From Piscirickettsiaceae bacterium (GTDB lineage Bacteria > Pseudomonadota > Gammaproteobacteria > Nitrosococcales > Methylophagaceae), in contig JABGUA010000160.1 in assembly GCA_018646825.1 (NCBI GenBank), positions 1-11,382 of the forward strand: a stretch of DNA of 11,382 nt, in the 5' to 3' direction. Each line of letters begins with the position of its first letter. Within the stretch, counting starts at the first letter, position 1. This document shows, piece after piece, positions 1-7,089 of this stretch. Position numbers and translations under genes: made by a program. The notes below the pieces were generated by a model, which saw only the letters and a program-made list of their open reading frames with translations, searched no databases and was not told where the DNA came from.

Positions 1-556
1 CTTTGTTATAAGCAATACCGCCGCCACTACCGCCCATCGTAAAAGAAGGACGAATAATCGTTGGGTAACCAAATTCTTTCTGTACTTCCAAAGCTTCTTC
101 AAGCGTATGCGCAATGGCTGATTTTGGCATATCCAAGCCAATTTTTTTCATTGCAGTACGAAATAAATCGCGGTCTTCGGCTTTATTAATGGCTTCACTA
201 TCGGCACCGATCATTTCAACGCCAAACTTTTCTAACACGCCTTCACGCTCTAAATCTAGCGCGCAGTTCAACGCCGTTTGACCACCCATCGTTGGCAAAA
301 CCGCATCCGGTTTCTCTACTTCAATGATTTTACTCACTGCTTGCCAAGTCACGGGTTCTATATAAGTTGCATCCGCCATATTCGGATCCGTCATAATCGT
401 CGCTGGATTCGAGTTAACTAAAATAACCCGATAACCTTCTTCACGAAGTGCCTTACAAGCTTGCGCACCCGAATAATCAAACTCACAGGCTTGGCCAATG
501 ACAATCGGGCCTGCACCCAGAATTAAGATGCTTTGTATATCAGTACGTTTTGCCAT
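1..556 (-). CDS. carB: carbamoyl-phosphate synthetase large subunit, 5' part (partial at window edge)
   Basis: The large subunit makes carbamoyl phosphate from bicarbonate, two ATP and ammonia channelled from CarA, feeding pyrimidine and arginine synthesis in the cytoplasm. Only the first 185 residues are present; the gene runs off the left edge. The N-terminus (MAKRTDIQSILILGAGP) is nearly identical to E. coli CarB. The visible part covers the pre-ATP-grasp domain and the start of the carboxyphosphate ATP-grasp domain, with a glycine-rich loop (SFTMGGSGGG, about residues 171-180). Arg129 and Arg169 fall at the same positions as the two nucleotide-binding arginines of the E. coli enzyme. The ATG at 556-554 lies 6 nt past the carA stop, so the two are co-transcribed. 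The ribosome site is weak (AGGTAAGTAAG region overlapping the carA stop), so translational coupling to carA is likely. The identification is very secure. Confidence 0.97.
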   Translation of the reverse strand, partial: MAKRTDIQSILILGAGPIVIGQACEFDYSGAQACKALREEGYRVILVNSNPATIMTDPNMADATYIEPVTWQAVSKIIEVEKPDAVLPTMGGQTALNCALDLEREGVLEKFGVEMIGADSEAINKAEDRDLFRTAMKKIGLDMPKSAIAHTLEEALEVQKEFGYPTIIRPSFTMGGSGGGIAYNK

Positions 557-562
557 CGTGTC

Positions 563-1693
563 TTACTTACCTGTCGCTTGAGCTAAAAGATCAATAAAGT
601 GATCGAAGAGGGGCGCCGCATCTTGCGGGCCGGGACTGGCCTCAGGATGTCCCTGAAAACTAAACGCCGGTTTTGTTCTGTGATGAATTCCTTGCAAAGT
701 CCCATCAAATAACGACCTATGCGTGGCTTCAAGTTCTTCTGGTAACGAATCTTCATCAACCGCAAAACCATGATTTTGACTCGTAATCATCACTAAACCG
801 GCAAGACCTTCTTGTACAGGATGATTCGCGCCATGGTGACCAAACTTCATCTTGACCGTTTTAGCGCCACAAGCCAATGCCAATAATTGATGACCCAAGC
901 AAATGCCAAAAATCGGCAAGTCAGCGGCTAATAATTGCTGAATAGCAGTAATCGCATAATCACAAGGTTCAGGATCACCCGGACCATTCGATAAAAAGAC
1001 CCCGTCCGGATTCATTGCCAATACATCTGTTGCTGAAGTCTGAGCCGGAACGACAGTTAAACGACAACCTCGTTCAACCAACATTCTTAAAATATTACTT
1101 TTAGCACCAAAATCATAAGCTACAACATGAAAACGTTCGTCTGTCGCTTTGTTTTCACCTGACAAATGCCAACAGCCCCTGTCCCAGTTATAGTTTTCTT
1201 TTGTCGTGACAACTTTCGCTAAATCCATGCCTTTCAGCCCTTCAAAGGCTTGTGCTGCGGCTACTGCTGCATCAACATCAATATTATCACCGGCGACAAT
1301 ACAGCCTTTCATAGCGCCTTTCTCACGTAAGAGTCGGGTTAAAGCCCGGGTATCTATTTCTGCCAGGCCAATAATATTATGCTGTTCTAAATAACTGTCT
1401 AATGCCTGTTCACTCCGCCAGCTACTCACAACCGGAGATAACTCACGAATAATCAAACCACTGGCATAAATTTGATTGGACTCTTCATCCTCGACATTCA
1501 CGCCCACATTACCAATATGCGGATACGTTAACGTCACAATTTGGCGACAATAAGAAGGGTCAGTCAGAATTTCCTGATAGCCAGTCATCGATGTATTAAA
1601 TACGACTTCGCCAACCGATTGCCCAATAGCACCAATTGATTCGCCGTGAAATACAGTGCCATCTTCAAGAGCGAGTAAAGCGCTTGTTCGCAA
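563..1693 (-). CDS. carA: carbamoyl-phosphate synthetase small (glutamine amidotransferase) subunit
   Basis: CarA hydrolyses glutamine and passes ammonia to CarB. With the start chosen here it has 376 residues, close to the 382 of E. coli CarA. The N-terminal domain begins RTSALLALEDGTVFHGE, colinear with E. coli. The C-terminal class I amidotransferase domain has the nucleophile elbow GICLGHQ (Cys265) and HPEASPGP (His349, Glu351). These lie 4 residues before E. coli Cys269, His353 and Glu355, as expected from the length difference. The frame is open further upstream to a GTG at 1747. However, homology begins only at the TTG at 1693-1691, which has a perfect GGAGG six bases upstream, and the upstream extension would be encoded by a leader hairpin. 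TTG is therefore taken as the start. It is the first gene of carAB, separated from the upstream amidase gene by 145 nt with promoter and hairpin signals. Confidence 0.96.
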   Translation of the reverse strand: MRTSALLALEDGTVFHGESIGAIGQSVGEVVFNTSMTGYQEILTDPSYCRQIVTLTYPHIGNVGVNVEDEESNQIYASGLIIRELSPVVSSWRSEQALDSYLEQHNIIGLAEIDTRALTRLLREKGAMKGCIVAGDNIDVDAAVAAAQAFEGLKGMDLAKVVTTKENYNWDRGCWHLSGENKATDERFHVVAYDFGAKSNILRMLVERGCRLTVVPAQTSATDVLAMNPDGVFLSNGPGDPEPCDYAITAIQQLLAADLPIFGICLGHQLLALACGAKTVKMKFGHHGANHPVQEGLAGLVMITSQNHGFAVDEDSLPEELEATHRSLFDGTLQGIHHRTKPAFSFQGHPEASPGPQDAAPLFDHFIDLLAQATGK

Positions 1694-1699
1694 GGGAAA

Positions 1700-1704
1700 C
1701 CTCC
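1700..1704 (-). promoter_or_regulatory. ribosome binding site GGAGG that fixes the TTG start of carA
   Basis: On the minus strand GGAGG is followed by TTTCCC and then TTG. The 6-nt spacing and exact anti-Shine-Dalgarno match support translation from TTG rather than from the GTG further upstream, which has no such site. Confidence 0.75.
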
Positions 1705-1710
1705 AACGGA

Positions 1711-1744
1711 TAAAAACACTGGGTGAAACGGAACATTTCACCCA
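1711..1744 (-). terminator. terminator-like hairpin in the carA leader (attenuator candidate)
   Basis: On the minus strand TGGGTGAAA (1744-1736) and TTTCACCCA (1728-1720) form a perfect 9-bp stem around the 7-nt loop TGTTCCG. Three bases (GTG) and five T (1716-1712) follow. This has the form of an intrinsic terminator, but it lies only about 8 nt before the carA ribosome site. It may end transcription from the upstream amidase gene or act as an attenuator for carAB. Sequence CGGAA at 1755-1751 could pair with TTCCG in the loop, giving a competing structure. The function is inferred. Confidence 0.5.
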
Positions 1745-1754
1745 CACAAAATTC

Positions 1755-1768
1755 CGCTAATTTTAGCG
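1755..1768. repeat. inverted repeat over the candidate carA -10
   Basis: Plus-strand CGCTAA-TT-TTAGCG is a perfect palindrome with 6-bp arms. It covers the candidate -10 hexamer, so it could be an operator, or a weak hairpin in a transcript coming from upstream. No regulator is recognised. Confidence 0.4.
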
Positions 1769-1789
1769 CAACAAAGGCCTCCGAGTCCA
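1760..1789 (-). promoter_or_regulatory. candidate carAB promoter
   Basis: The minus strand carries TGGACT (1789-1784; 4 of 6 to TTGACA), an 18-nt spacer and TAAAAT (1765-1760; 5 of 6 to TATAAT). Transcription would begin near 1753, giving a leader of about 60 nt that contains the hairpin and the GGAGG site. The -10 lies within a palindrome. It is a consensus match only. Confidence 0.4.
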
Positions 1790-1838
1790 CGTAAAAATGG
1801 TCTTAATGACGAAGCAAACGCATTTAATTTTATGCGGA

Positions 1839-2657
1839 CTAACTGGCTTGATATATCTCTGGTCGTCGATGACCTAGTATCGGCATGTTGGATCTCACCT
1901 CACGCAAATAACCCAAATCGAGCGTTGCTGAGACCATACCCGGCCGCTCTGGCGCGCAACAAATCACACTACCCCAAGGATCAGTAATCACACTGCTACC
2001 ATAAGAAGTGCGACCCTCATGATGCTTACCCCATTGGTTTGGCGCCACAATATAGACTTGATTTTCTATTGCACGCGCAGTTAACAATGGCAACCAATGG
2101 TGTTTTCCTGTGTACAAAAAGAATGCTGAAGGCACGAAAATCACTTCCGCACCTTTTTCCGTTAAATGTCGATACAACTCGGGGAAACGTAAGTCATAAC
2201 AAACGCTCAAGCCCAACATACCTATTTTATGTTCAACAACAACAGGAATATTGCCCGGTTTTATTCCCACTGATTCATTGTAGCCCAGCGTCGGCGCATC
2301 ACACATATGAATTTTACGATACACCCCATTCAACTCGCCTTGACGGTTAATCAAAATCGACGTGTTATATAGCCGACTATCATCATCAGGCGTTTTCTCA
2401 TAAATACTGCCCAATAATATAGACAAATCATGCTGCTTCGCTAAATCACGAAAGGTCTGCACCAGTTCCCCATCCAGCGTCTGCGCGACCTGATGTTTTT
2501 CATGATGGTTTTGACCGACATAAACAAATGTTTCAGGGAAACTAACCAAGTCTATGCCCTGATCGGCCGCTTGCTCAATTTGGGCTTTTGCAAAAGCCAC
2601 GTTATCGACAAGTCGGTCAGAAGAATTCATTTGTACAACACCAATTTGGCTCTTCAT
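1839..2657 (-). CDS. carbon-nitrogen hydrolase, Nit1/deaminated-glutathione-amidase-like
   Basis: This is a nitrilase-superfamily cytoplasmic amidase of 272 residues. The Glu-Lys-Cys triad is visible as PETFVY (Glu42), YRKIHMCD (Lys115) and SVCYDLRFPELYR (Cys153). Nit-branch signatures follow: PSAF, TGKHHW, ARAIENQ, TDPWG and MPILGHRR near the end. Within the superfamily this best resembles the Nit1/YbeM group, which hydrolyses deaminated glutathione in characterised members. The exact substrate here is inferred; omega-amidase is the main alternative. The frame is open 24 codons further upstream. The ATG at 2657-2655 matches the family N-terminus (MKSQIGVVQM) and has AGGAG four to five bases before it, so it was chosen. 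The gene is divergent from hemB with an 86-nt gap. It lies 145 nt upstream of carA on the same strand and is probably a separate transcription unit. Confidence 0.9.
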   Translation of the reverse strand: MKSQIGVVQMNSSDRLVDNVAFAKAQIEQAADQGIDLVSFPETFVYVGQNHHEKHQVAQTLDGELVQTFRDLAKQHDLSILLGSIYEKTPDDDSRLYNTSILINRQGELNGVYRKIHMCDAPTLGYNESVGIKPGNIPVVVEHKIGMLGLSVCYDLRFPELYRHLTEKGAEVIFVPSAFFLYTGKHHWLPLLTARAIENQVYIVAPNQWGKHHEGRTSYGSSVITDPWGSVICCAPERPGMVSATLDLGYLREVRSNMPILGHRRPEIYQAS

Positions 2658-2693
2658 GCCACTCCTTAATAATAGTGATGATATTTTCCATGA

Positions 2694-2716
2694 AATATAG
2701 CAAAGTTTGCTAAAAT
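2694..2716. promoter_or_regulatory. back-to-back extended -10 promoters on a palindrome (amidase / hemB)
   Basis: The 15-bp perfect palindrome TAGCAAA-G-TTTGCTA (2698-2712) sits between the divergent genes. Each outgoing arm creates an extended -10: TGC TAAAAT (2708-2716) on the plus strand toward hemB, and TGC TATATT (2702-2694) on the minus strand toward the amidase gene. No good -35 is visible for either, which suits extended -10 promoters. Predicted starts are near 2723 (plus) and 2687 (minus), giving leaders of about 20 and 30 nt. The palindrome could also be an operator. Confidence 0.5.
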
Positions 2717-2743
2717 TGGCACAACTCAACGTAAGGAATCATT

Positions 2744-3760
2744 GTGACTAAGCCTTTTATCAACAGCGGTTTTCCAATACAACGACCTCGACGCATGAGA
2801 AAAGATGCCTTTTCTCGTGACCTCATGCGTGAAAATACACTCACTGCCCATGACTTAATTTATCCTTGCTTTGTCCTTGAAGGACAGCAACAAAAGCAAG
2901 CTATCAGCTCTATGCCTGGCGTGTATCGTCTAAGCATTGATCTGCTACTCAAAGAAGCTGAAATTATTCATAAACTTGGTATTCCCGCGATTGCTTTATT
3001 CCCTGTCACACCAGATGACGTCAAAACCCTCGATGCCCGTGAAGCATACAATCCTGAAGGGTTAGCACAGCGCACGGTCCGCGCATTAAAAGCTGAATTC
3101 CCCGAGTTAGGCGTTATCACTGATGTCGCTTTGGATCCTTTCACAACCCATGGTCAAGATGGTCTCATCGATGACACTGGCTATATTGTCAATGATGAAA
3201 CAGTCGAGGTCTTAATCAAACAAGCTCTTTCACATGCCGAGGCTGGCGTCGATATTGTTGCCCCATCAGACATGATGGATGGCCGTATTGGCGCAATTCG
3301 ACAAGCCTTAGAAACACAAGGACATATTCACACCCGGATTCTCGCCTACTCAGCTAAATACGCATCAAGTTTTTACGGCCCATTCCGCGATGCGGTGGGT
3401 TCGGCAGGCAACCTCGGTGGCGGCAACAAATACAGCTACCAAATGGACCCGGCGAATAGTAATGAAGCACTTCATGAAGTCGCTCTCGACATCAATGAAG
3501 GCGCGGATATGATTATGGTTAAACCTGGCATGCCTTACCTTGATATTCTGCGCCGGGTTAAAGACACTTTCCAAAAACCAACCTTCGTCTATCAAGTCAG
3601 TGGCGAATATGCCATGTTGAAAGCAGCGGCTCAAAACGGTTGGCTAGATGAACAAGCCACCGTCATGGAAAGTTTACTCGCTTTCAAACGTGCCGGTGCT
3701 GATGGTATTTTGACCTACTTTGCAAAAGACGTTGCTCAACAATTAGCGAACAGTAAATGA
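2744..3760 (+). CDS. hemB: delta-aminolevulinic acid dehydratase (porphobilinogen synthase), Mg-type
   Basis: HemB condenses two 5-aminolevulinate molecules to porphobilinogen in heme and other tetrapyrrole synthesis. The protein has 338 residues. The two active-site lysines appear as AYSAKYASSFYGPFRD (Lys205) and MVKPGMPYLD (Lys260), the same numbers as in the Pseudomonas aeruginosa enzyme. The metal region reads DVALDPFTTHGQDG (residues 127-140), with aspartates (Asp131, Asp139) where zinc-type enzymes such as that of E. coli have cysteines. This is the signature of the magnesium-dependent class, so zinc should not be needed. The start is GTG at 2744 with AAGGA six bases before it. It is the first gene of a hemB-aroE pair; the stop overlaps the aroE start. 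It is divergent from the amidase gene with a probable promoter at 2708-2716. Confidence 0.97.
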   Translation: MTKPFINSGFPIQRPRRMRKDAFSRDLMRENTLTAHDLIYPCFVLEGQQQKQAISSMPGVYRLSIDLLLKEAEIIHKLGIPAIALFPVTPDDVKTLDAREAYNPEGLAQRTVRALKAEFPELGVITDVALDPFTTHGQDGLIDDTGYIVNDETVEVLIKQALSHAEAGVDIVAPSDMMDGRIGAIRQALETQGHIHTRILAYSAKYASSFYGPFRDAVGSAGNLGGGNKYSYQMDPANSNEALHEVALDINEGADMIMVKPGMPYLDILRRVKDTFQKPTFVYQVSGEYAMLKAAAQNGWLDEQATVMESLLAFKRAGADGILTYFAKDVAQQLANSK

Positions 3761-4566
3761 TGGATAAATATGCGGTTATTGGTAATCCTATTTCCCATAG
3801 CAAATCTCCACTAATCCATCACGCCTTTGCAAAACAACTCGGCCATTCACTCACTTACAGCGCGGAGTTAATTCCGCTTAATGGCTTAGAGTCAGGCTTA
3901 GAAAGGTTGCAGAATGAAGGCTTTAAAGGCTTGAACGTCACCGTTCCTTTCAAAGAGCAAGTTTGGCAAATACTTACCGAAAAAAGCGAACATGCAACAC
4001 TCGCTGGTGCTGTCAACACCATCATTTTTAATGAGGATGGCAGCCGCTATGGTGACAACACAGATGGCCTTGGCCTCTGCCAAGATCTGATACAAAACCA
4101 TGGTATTGAGCTCACAAATAAGCGTATCCTTCTGCTCGGCGCAGGCGGTGCAGCAAGAGGGGTAATTCAGCCATTGCTAAATCACAATCCAGCAGAATTA
4201 ATTATTGCTAATCGCACTGTCAGCAAAGCCCATGATTTAACCACCTTATTCACTAGTGATGTCATCTCGGCCTCTGAGTTTGAACAAGTCTCAGGTCCAT
4301 TCGATATTATTATTAATGCCACTTCCGCCAGCCTTCAGGGAGATGTGCCCCCTATACCTGAAACTACAATCTCAAAACAAACTATTTGCTATGACATGAT
4401 GTACAGCGATAGCGATACAGCATTCATTCAATGGGCAAAAAAACACCAAGCAGCTCAAACAAGTGATGGATTAGGTATGTTGATAGAACAAGCCGCTGAA
4501 TCATTTCTAATATGGCGAGGTACTAAACCAAAGACACAACCCGTCATCGATTTACTAAGGCCATAA
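3757..4566 (+). CDS. aroE: shikimate dehydrogenase (NADP+)
   Basis: AroE reduces 3-dehydroshikimate to shikimate with NADPH in aromatic amino acid and chorismate synthesis. Visible motifs are the substrate-binding SKS, the catalytic lysine in NVTVPFK, the aspartate in GDNTDG, the nucleotide-binding GAGGAARG and the NADPH-selecting NRT. A conserved C-terminal segment DGLGMLIEQAAESF is also present. Two adjacent ATG codons are available, at 3757 and 3760. The second gives Ser14, Ser16, Lys65 and Asp102, exactly the E. coli AroE numbering, and may be the real start; the listed coordinate is the first. Either overlaps the hemB stop (ATGATG), with no separate ribosome site, so translation is probably coupled to hemB. 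The length (268-269) is normal. It converges with the asmA-like gene, with 8 nt between stops and no terminator seen. Confidence 0.96.
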   Translation: MMDKYAVIGNPISHSKSPLIHHAFAKQLGHSLTYSAELIPLNGLESGLERLQNEGFKGLNVTVPFKEQVWQILTEKSEHATLAGAVNTIIFNEDGSRYGDNTDGLGLCQDLIQNHGIELTNKRILLLGAGGAARGVIQPLLNHNPAELIIANRTVSKAHDLTTLFTSDVISASEFEQVSGPFDIIINATSASLQGDVPPIPETTISKQTICYDMMYSDSDTAFIQWAKKHQAAQTSDGLGMLIEQAAESFLIWRGTKPKTQPVIDLLRP

Positions 4567-4574
4567 AAAGCCAA

Positions 4575-6932
4575 CTATTCCAGTCCTAATGCTGTTTTAC
4601 ATGGGTTGGCATCTGCTGTTCCTCTATTAGCCAAGCCTTGCGCCACGACCGACAACCCCCCTGTCGCCACCGCTGCAGCACCAGACACACCAGCAGCCAG
4701 TACAGCTGCTTCATCGACTTCTGCAGCAGGGTTTGCCAATGTTCCGCCTACTTCTACTAAACCCGCCAGTTGGCTAATATTGACACCTATACCTGTCCTA
4801 GCCTCAGGTTTAATGCCGATTTTTATCTTTTCATTTTTTAAATTCACTGTGCCATCACCAACGATATTTAATTTAGCCGTCTGTACAGCAATCCCTTTTT
4901 TAGCCGTCGCGATACCATCACTAATATTAAAATTAACCACAGCACAAGCCAATTCGGTCCCTTTCTTTTGTTTCGAAAATGGGTTTAACATACCCACCAA
5001 TTCCGCGAAAAAATCAGCCCCCAACAAATCTAAAGTCCCATCGGAAATTTGACTTTCACCCACTTTGACAATCGCCTTACCATCCAACCCAGCCATTATC
5101 TGCCTCACGGACAAGCCTTGACCTTTGGCCTGAAAATAGACATCGGTATTACCACCTGAGATACTGTCTTCTAGTGCCTTAATACCTGCTAATTTGAAAC
5201 CATTAACCTGCATTTTTGTATCTAGTACTGTCACCTCGTTCTGAGCATTCAAGTCTAGATGACCTGTAAGCTCACTTCCCGCAAAATCAGCACGTAAAGG
5301 CGTGACCTTCAAATGACCATTTTGCAAGTCAATACCGACATTGATCTTGTCCAATCGAACACTCGCACTTTCTAGCGTTTTAACTTTGATATCGACCTTC
5401 ACATCAAACTGTCTCAGTGCCTCAAGCACAAGCGGCTCATCAGAAAAAAGACGTCCAGATTGAGACTCAGGTTCAGGAGCTTTCTCCATCTCTTCTAACG
5501 GCATCAAATCAATGTTTTGAGAAACAAATGTCGCAGTGATATTAGGCTTATCACCCGCTAATGAAGCACGAATATCACCCCTCAAGTCTGTTTTACCAGC
5601 ATTTAACACAAGGCTATTAAACTGATAAACATCAGTATCGCCAGACAAAGCACCTGACAGTGTCACCTCACCTACAGGAGGGAATTCACTACCGGATAAG
5701 ACTCCGAGCGTCGAGGAGTTCGTATCCACTTTCAAATCAAGCGCAATACCGTCACCCTTTTTAGATTGGGAAACACGGCCTTTCACGTACACATTCAACC
5801 CATCTGCCAACGCTGCCATATCCAAAGTAATCGCATCAGTTTTCAAATCGTTTTTCACCTGACCTTTCAGCGAAATATTACCTAAGGGGGGAATATCAGA
5901 CCCTGACAATAGCGACAACATTGCTGAGTCCGTCTTCAGATCGACATCCATTGCAACACCCTTCCCCTCTTGTGGCTTTGCAACCTGGCCTTTAAGTAAC
6001 AAATCAAGATCATCCATCACAGCTGACAAATCCAGAGTTAACGCATCACTCACCAGATCGGTCCCGATATCACCCTTAATGACTAAATCGCCAAAAGCAG
6101 GCAATTCACTACCGGATAAAGTTGATAATGCCGAGTCCTTTGTCTTCAATTCAATCGCTAAGGCTGCCCCTTTTCCCTCATGTGGTTTAGCAATATTACC
6201 GTTTAATGCTATATCAACATCACCCACATCTAACTTTAAAGCCACTGACGAATTGGTATTCTCCAGCAAAGCCGAGACACCGCCGACCTGGCCATCAAGA
6301 GCCATAGGAATATCATCAATCACCGCTTTTAAAAAGACATCTATTGGTGAAACTAAATCAGCAACATTCACAGATAGCTTCTCTATCAAAAACTGCTTTT
6401 TATCACCAGTCACACCATCGATATAGTCTATCTTCGCTTGCTCAATATCTAACTCATGCACAATGACAGATTGAATTGACGATACCGCTTCTATATCAGG
6501 TTGCTCTGCTTCGGGCTCGGGGACAGAGACAGTGTCAAACACCCAATTCCCCACCCCTTTTTTATTGGTCTCAATTAAAATACTTGGGCCGTGTAATAAA
6601 ACTTTTGTCACTTGAATTTCACGTTTTAATAATGGATATAACGCGAGTCGAACTTCGAATTTATCTAAGGAAAACATCTCGGGTTCCGATGCCCATTTTG
6701 CATTGGAAAAACGGGCATCCTCAATTACCAATGTCGGTATCAATGACCATGCAATCGACACATCCCCTTCGAGCTCTAATTGCCGCCCAGTTGCCTCTGC
6801 TGTTGCCGTTTCAATTTGGTGTTTATAATCATTCAAATCAATATTCAATAAAGCATAAAATGCAGCAATAAACACCACAAATACGATACTGACAACAAAT
6901 TTAATAGTGTGTCCCATCCTATTTCCCAACAT
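4575..6932 (-). CDS. asmA: AsmA-family inner-membrane-anchored protein with internal repeats
   Basis: AsmA-family proteins are anchored in the inner membrane, extend into the periplasm, and are tied to envelope lipid transport and outer-membrane assembly. This one has 785 residues, longer than E. coli AsmA (617). One membrane segment lies at about residues 9-30. It is followed by the typical AsmA start (YKHQIETATAEATGRQLELEG) and a GVGNWVFD-like segment near 126-133. Three tandem repeats of 70 residues occupy about 236-445. The C-terminal AsmA-like domain is at about 560-740, with QAKGQGLSVRQIMAGLDGKA and ELACAVVNFNISDGIA. The tail is alanine/glycine-rich (about 738-770), with a second cysteine in NPCKTALG. 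The first ATG (6932) has no ribosome site. The ATG at 6917 (residue 6) leads straight into the signal anchor and may be the real start. The symbol names the family; the exact paralog (AsmA, YhjG or similar) is uncertain. Confidence 0.88.
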   Translation of the reverse strand: MLGNRMGHTIKFVVSIVFVVFIAAFYALLNIDLNDYKHQIETATAEATGRQLELEGDVSIAWSLIPTLVIEDARFSNAKWASEPEMFSLDKFEVRLALYPLLKREIQVTKVLLHGPSILIETNKKGVGNWVFDTVSVPEPEAEQPDIEAVSSIQSVIVHELDIEQAKIDYIDGVTGDKKQFLIEKLSVNVADLVSPIDVFLKAVIDDIPMALDGQVGGVSALLENTNSSVALKLDVGDVDIALNGNIAKPHEGKGAALAIELKTKDSALSTLSGSELPAFGDLVIKGDIGTDLVSDALTLDLSAVMDDLDLLLKGQVAKPQEGKGVAMDVDLKTDSAMLSLLSGSDIPPLGNISLKGQVKNDLKTDAITLDMAALADGLNVYVKGRVSQSKKGDGIALDLKVDTNSSTLGVLSGSEFPPVGEVTLSGALSGDTDVYQFNSLVLNAGKTDLRGDIRASLAGDKPNITATFVSQNIDLMPLEEMEKAPEPESQSGRLFSDEPLVLEALRQFDVKVDIKVKTLESASVRLDKINVGIDLQNGHLKVTPLRADFAGSELTGHLDLNAQNEVTVLDTKMQVNGFKLAGIKALEDSISGGNTDVYFQAKGQGLSVRQIMAGLDGKAIVKVGESQISDGTLDLLGADFFAELVGMLNPFSKQKKGTELACAVVNFNISDGIATAKKGIAVQTAKLNIVGDGTVNLKNEKIKIGIKPEARTGIGVNISQLAGLVEVGGTLANPAAEVDEAAVLAAGVSGAAAVATGGLSVVAQGLANRGTADANPCKTALGLE
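5598..6227 (-). repeat. three tandem 70-residue (210-bp) repeats within the AsmA-like protein
   Basis: The segments starting LNGNIAKPHEGKG (residue 243), LKGQVAKPQEGKG (313) and VKGRVSQSKKGDG (383) are spaced exactly 70 residues apart. The segments SGSELPAFG (273), SGSDIPPLG (343) and SGSEFPPVG (413) keep the same period. Repeats 1 and 2 are closest; repeat 3 has diverged. The exact, gap-free period indicates duplication of a structural unit, probably beta-strands of the periplasmic groove. Confidence 0.85.
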
Positions 6933-6956
6933 TTTTAAAATGTAATTTTGCTTTTT

Positions 6957-6962
6957 ATTATA
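6957..6962 (-). promoter_or_regulatory. candidate -10 box of the asmA-like gene
   Basis: A perfect TATAAT lies on the minus strand 24 nt before the first ATG and 39 nt before the second. No convincing -35 is seen at 16-18 nt, so the call rests on the -10 and its position in the divergent gap (6933-7089). Confidence 0.4.
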
Positions 6963-7063
6963 GAGCTAAAACAGGTCTTGTGTATGACATTGCAAAGATC
7001 TGCACTAAGCACAATCACCTAGACAATTTTTTTGCTATATCACGTATGATCGATGCCAGTAGT

Positions 7064-7076
7064 GTGACACTGTCAC
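7064..7076. repeat. palindrome next to the arfB ribosome site
   Basis: GTGACA-C-TGTCAC is a perfect inverted repeat that ends one base before the arfB Shine-Dalgarno sequence (AGGA, 7078-7081). It could be an operator between asmA and arfB, or form a small hairpin in the arfB leader. The role is unknown. An extended -10 candidate (TGC TATATC, 7033-7041) lies about 25 nt upstream. Confidence 0.4.
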
Positions 7077-7089
7077 CAGGAATCCCAAC

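Noticed and set aside
4606..5052. Plus-strand open frame of 148 codons opposite the asmA-like gene
   Set aside because: Low-complexity alanine/proline/threonine-rich translation typical of the reverse strand of an alanine/glycine-rich tail; no ribosome site and no recognisable motif.
6079..6871. Other plus-strand open frames (6079-6426 and 6476-6871) within the asmA-like gene
   Set aside because: They lie wholly opposite a well-supported coding region, have no motifs and contain the complement of the internal repeats.
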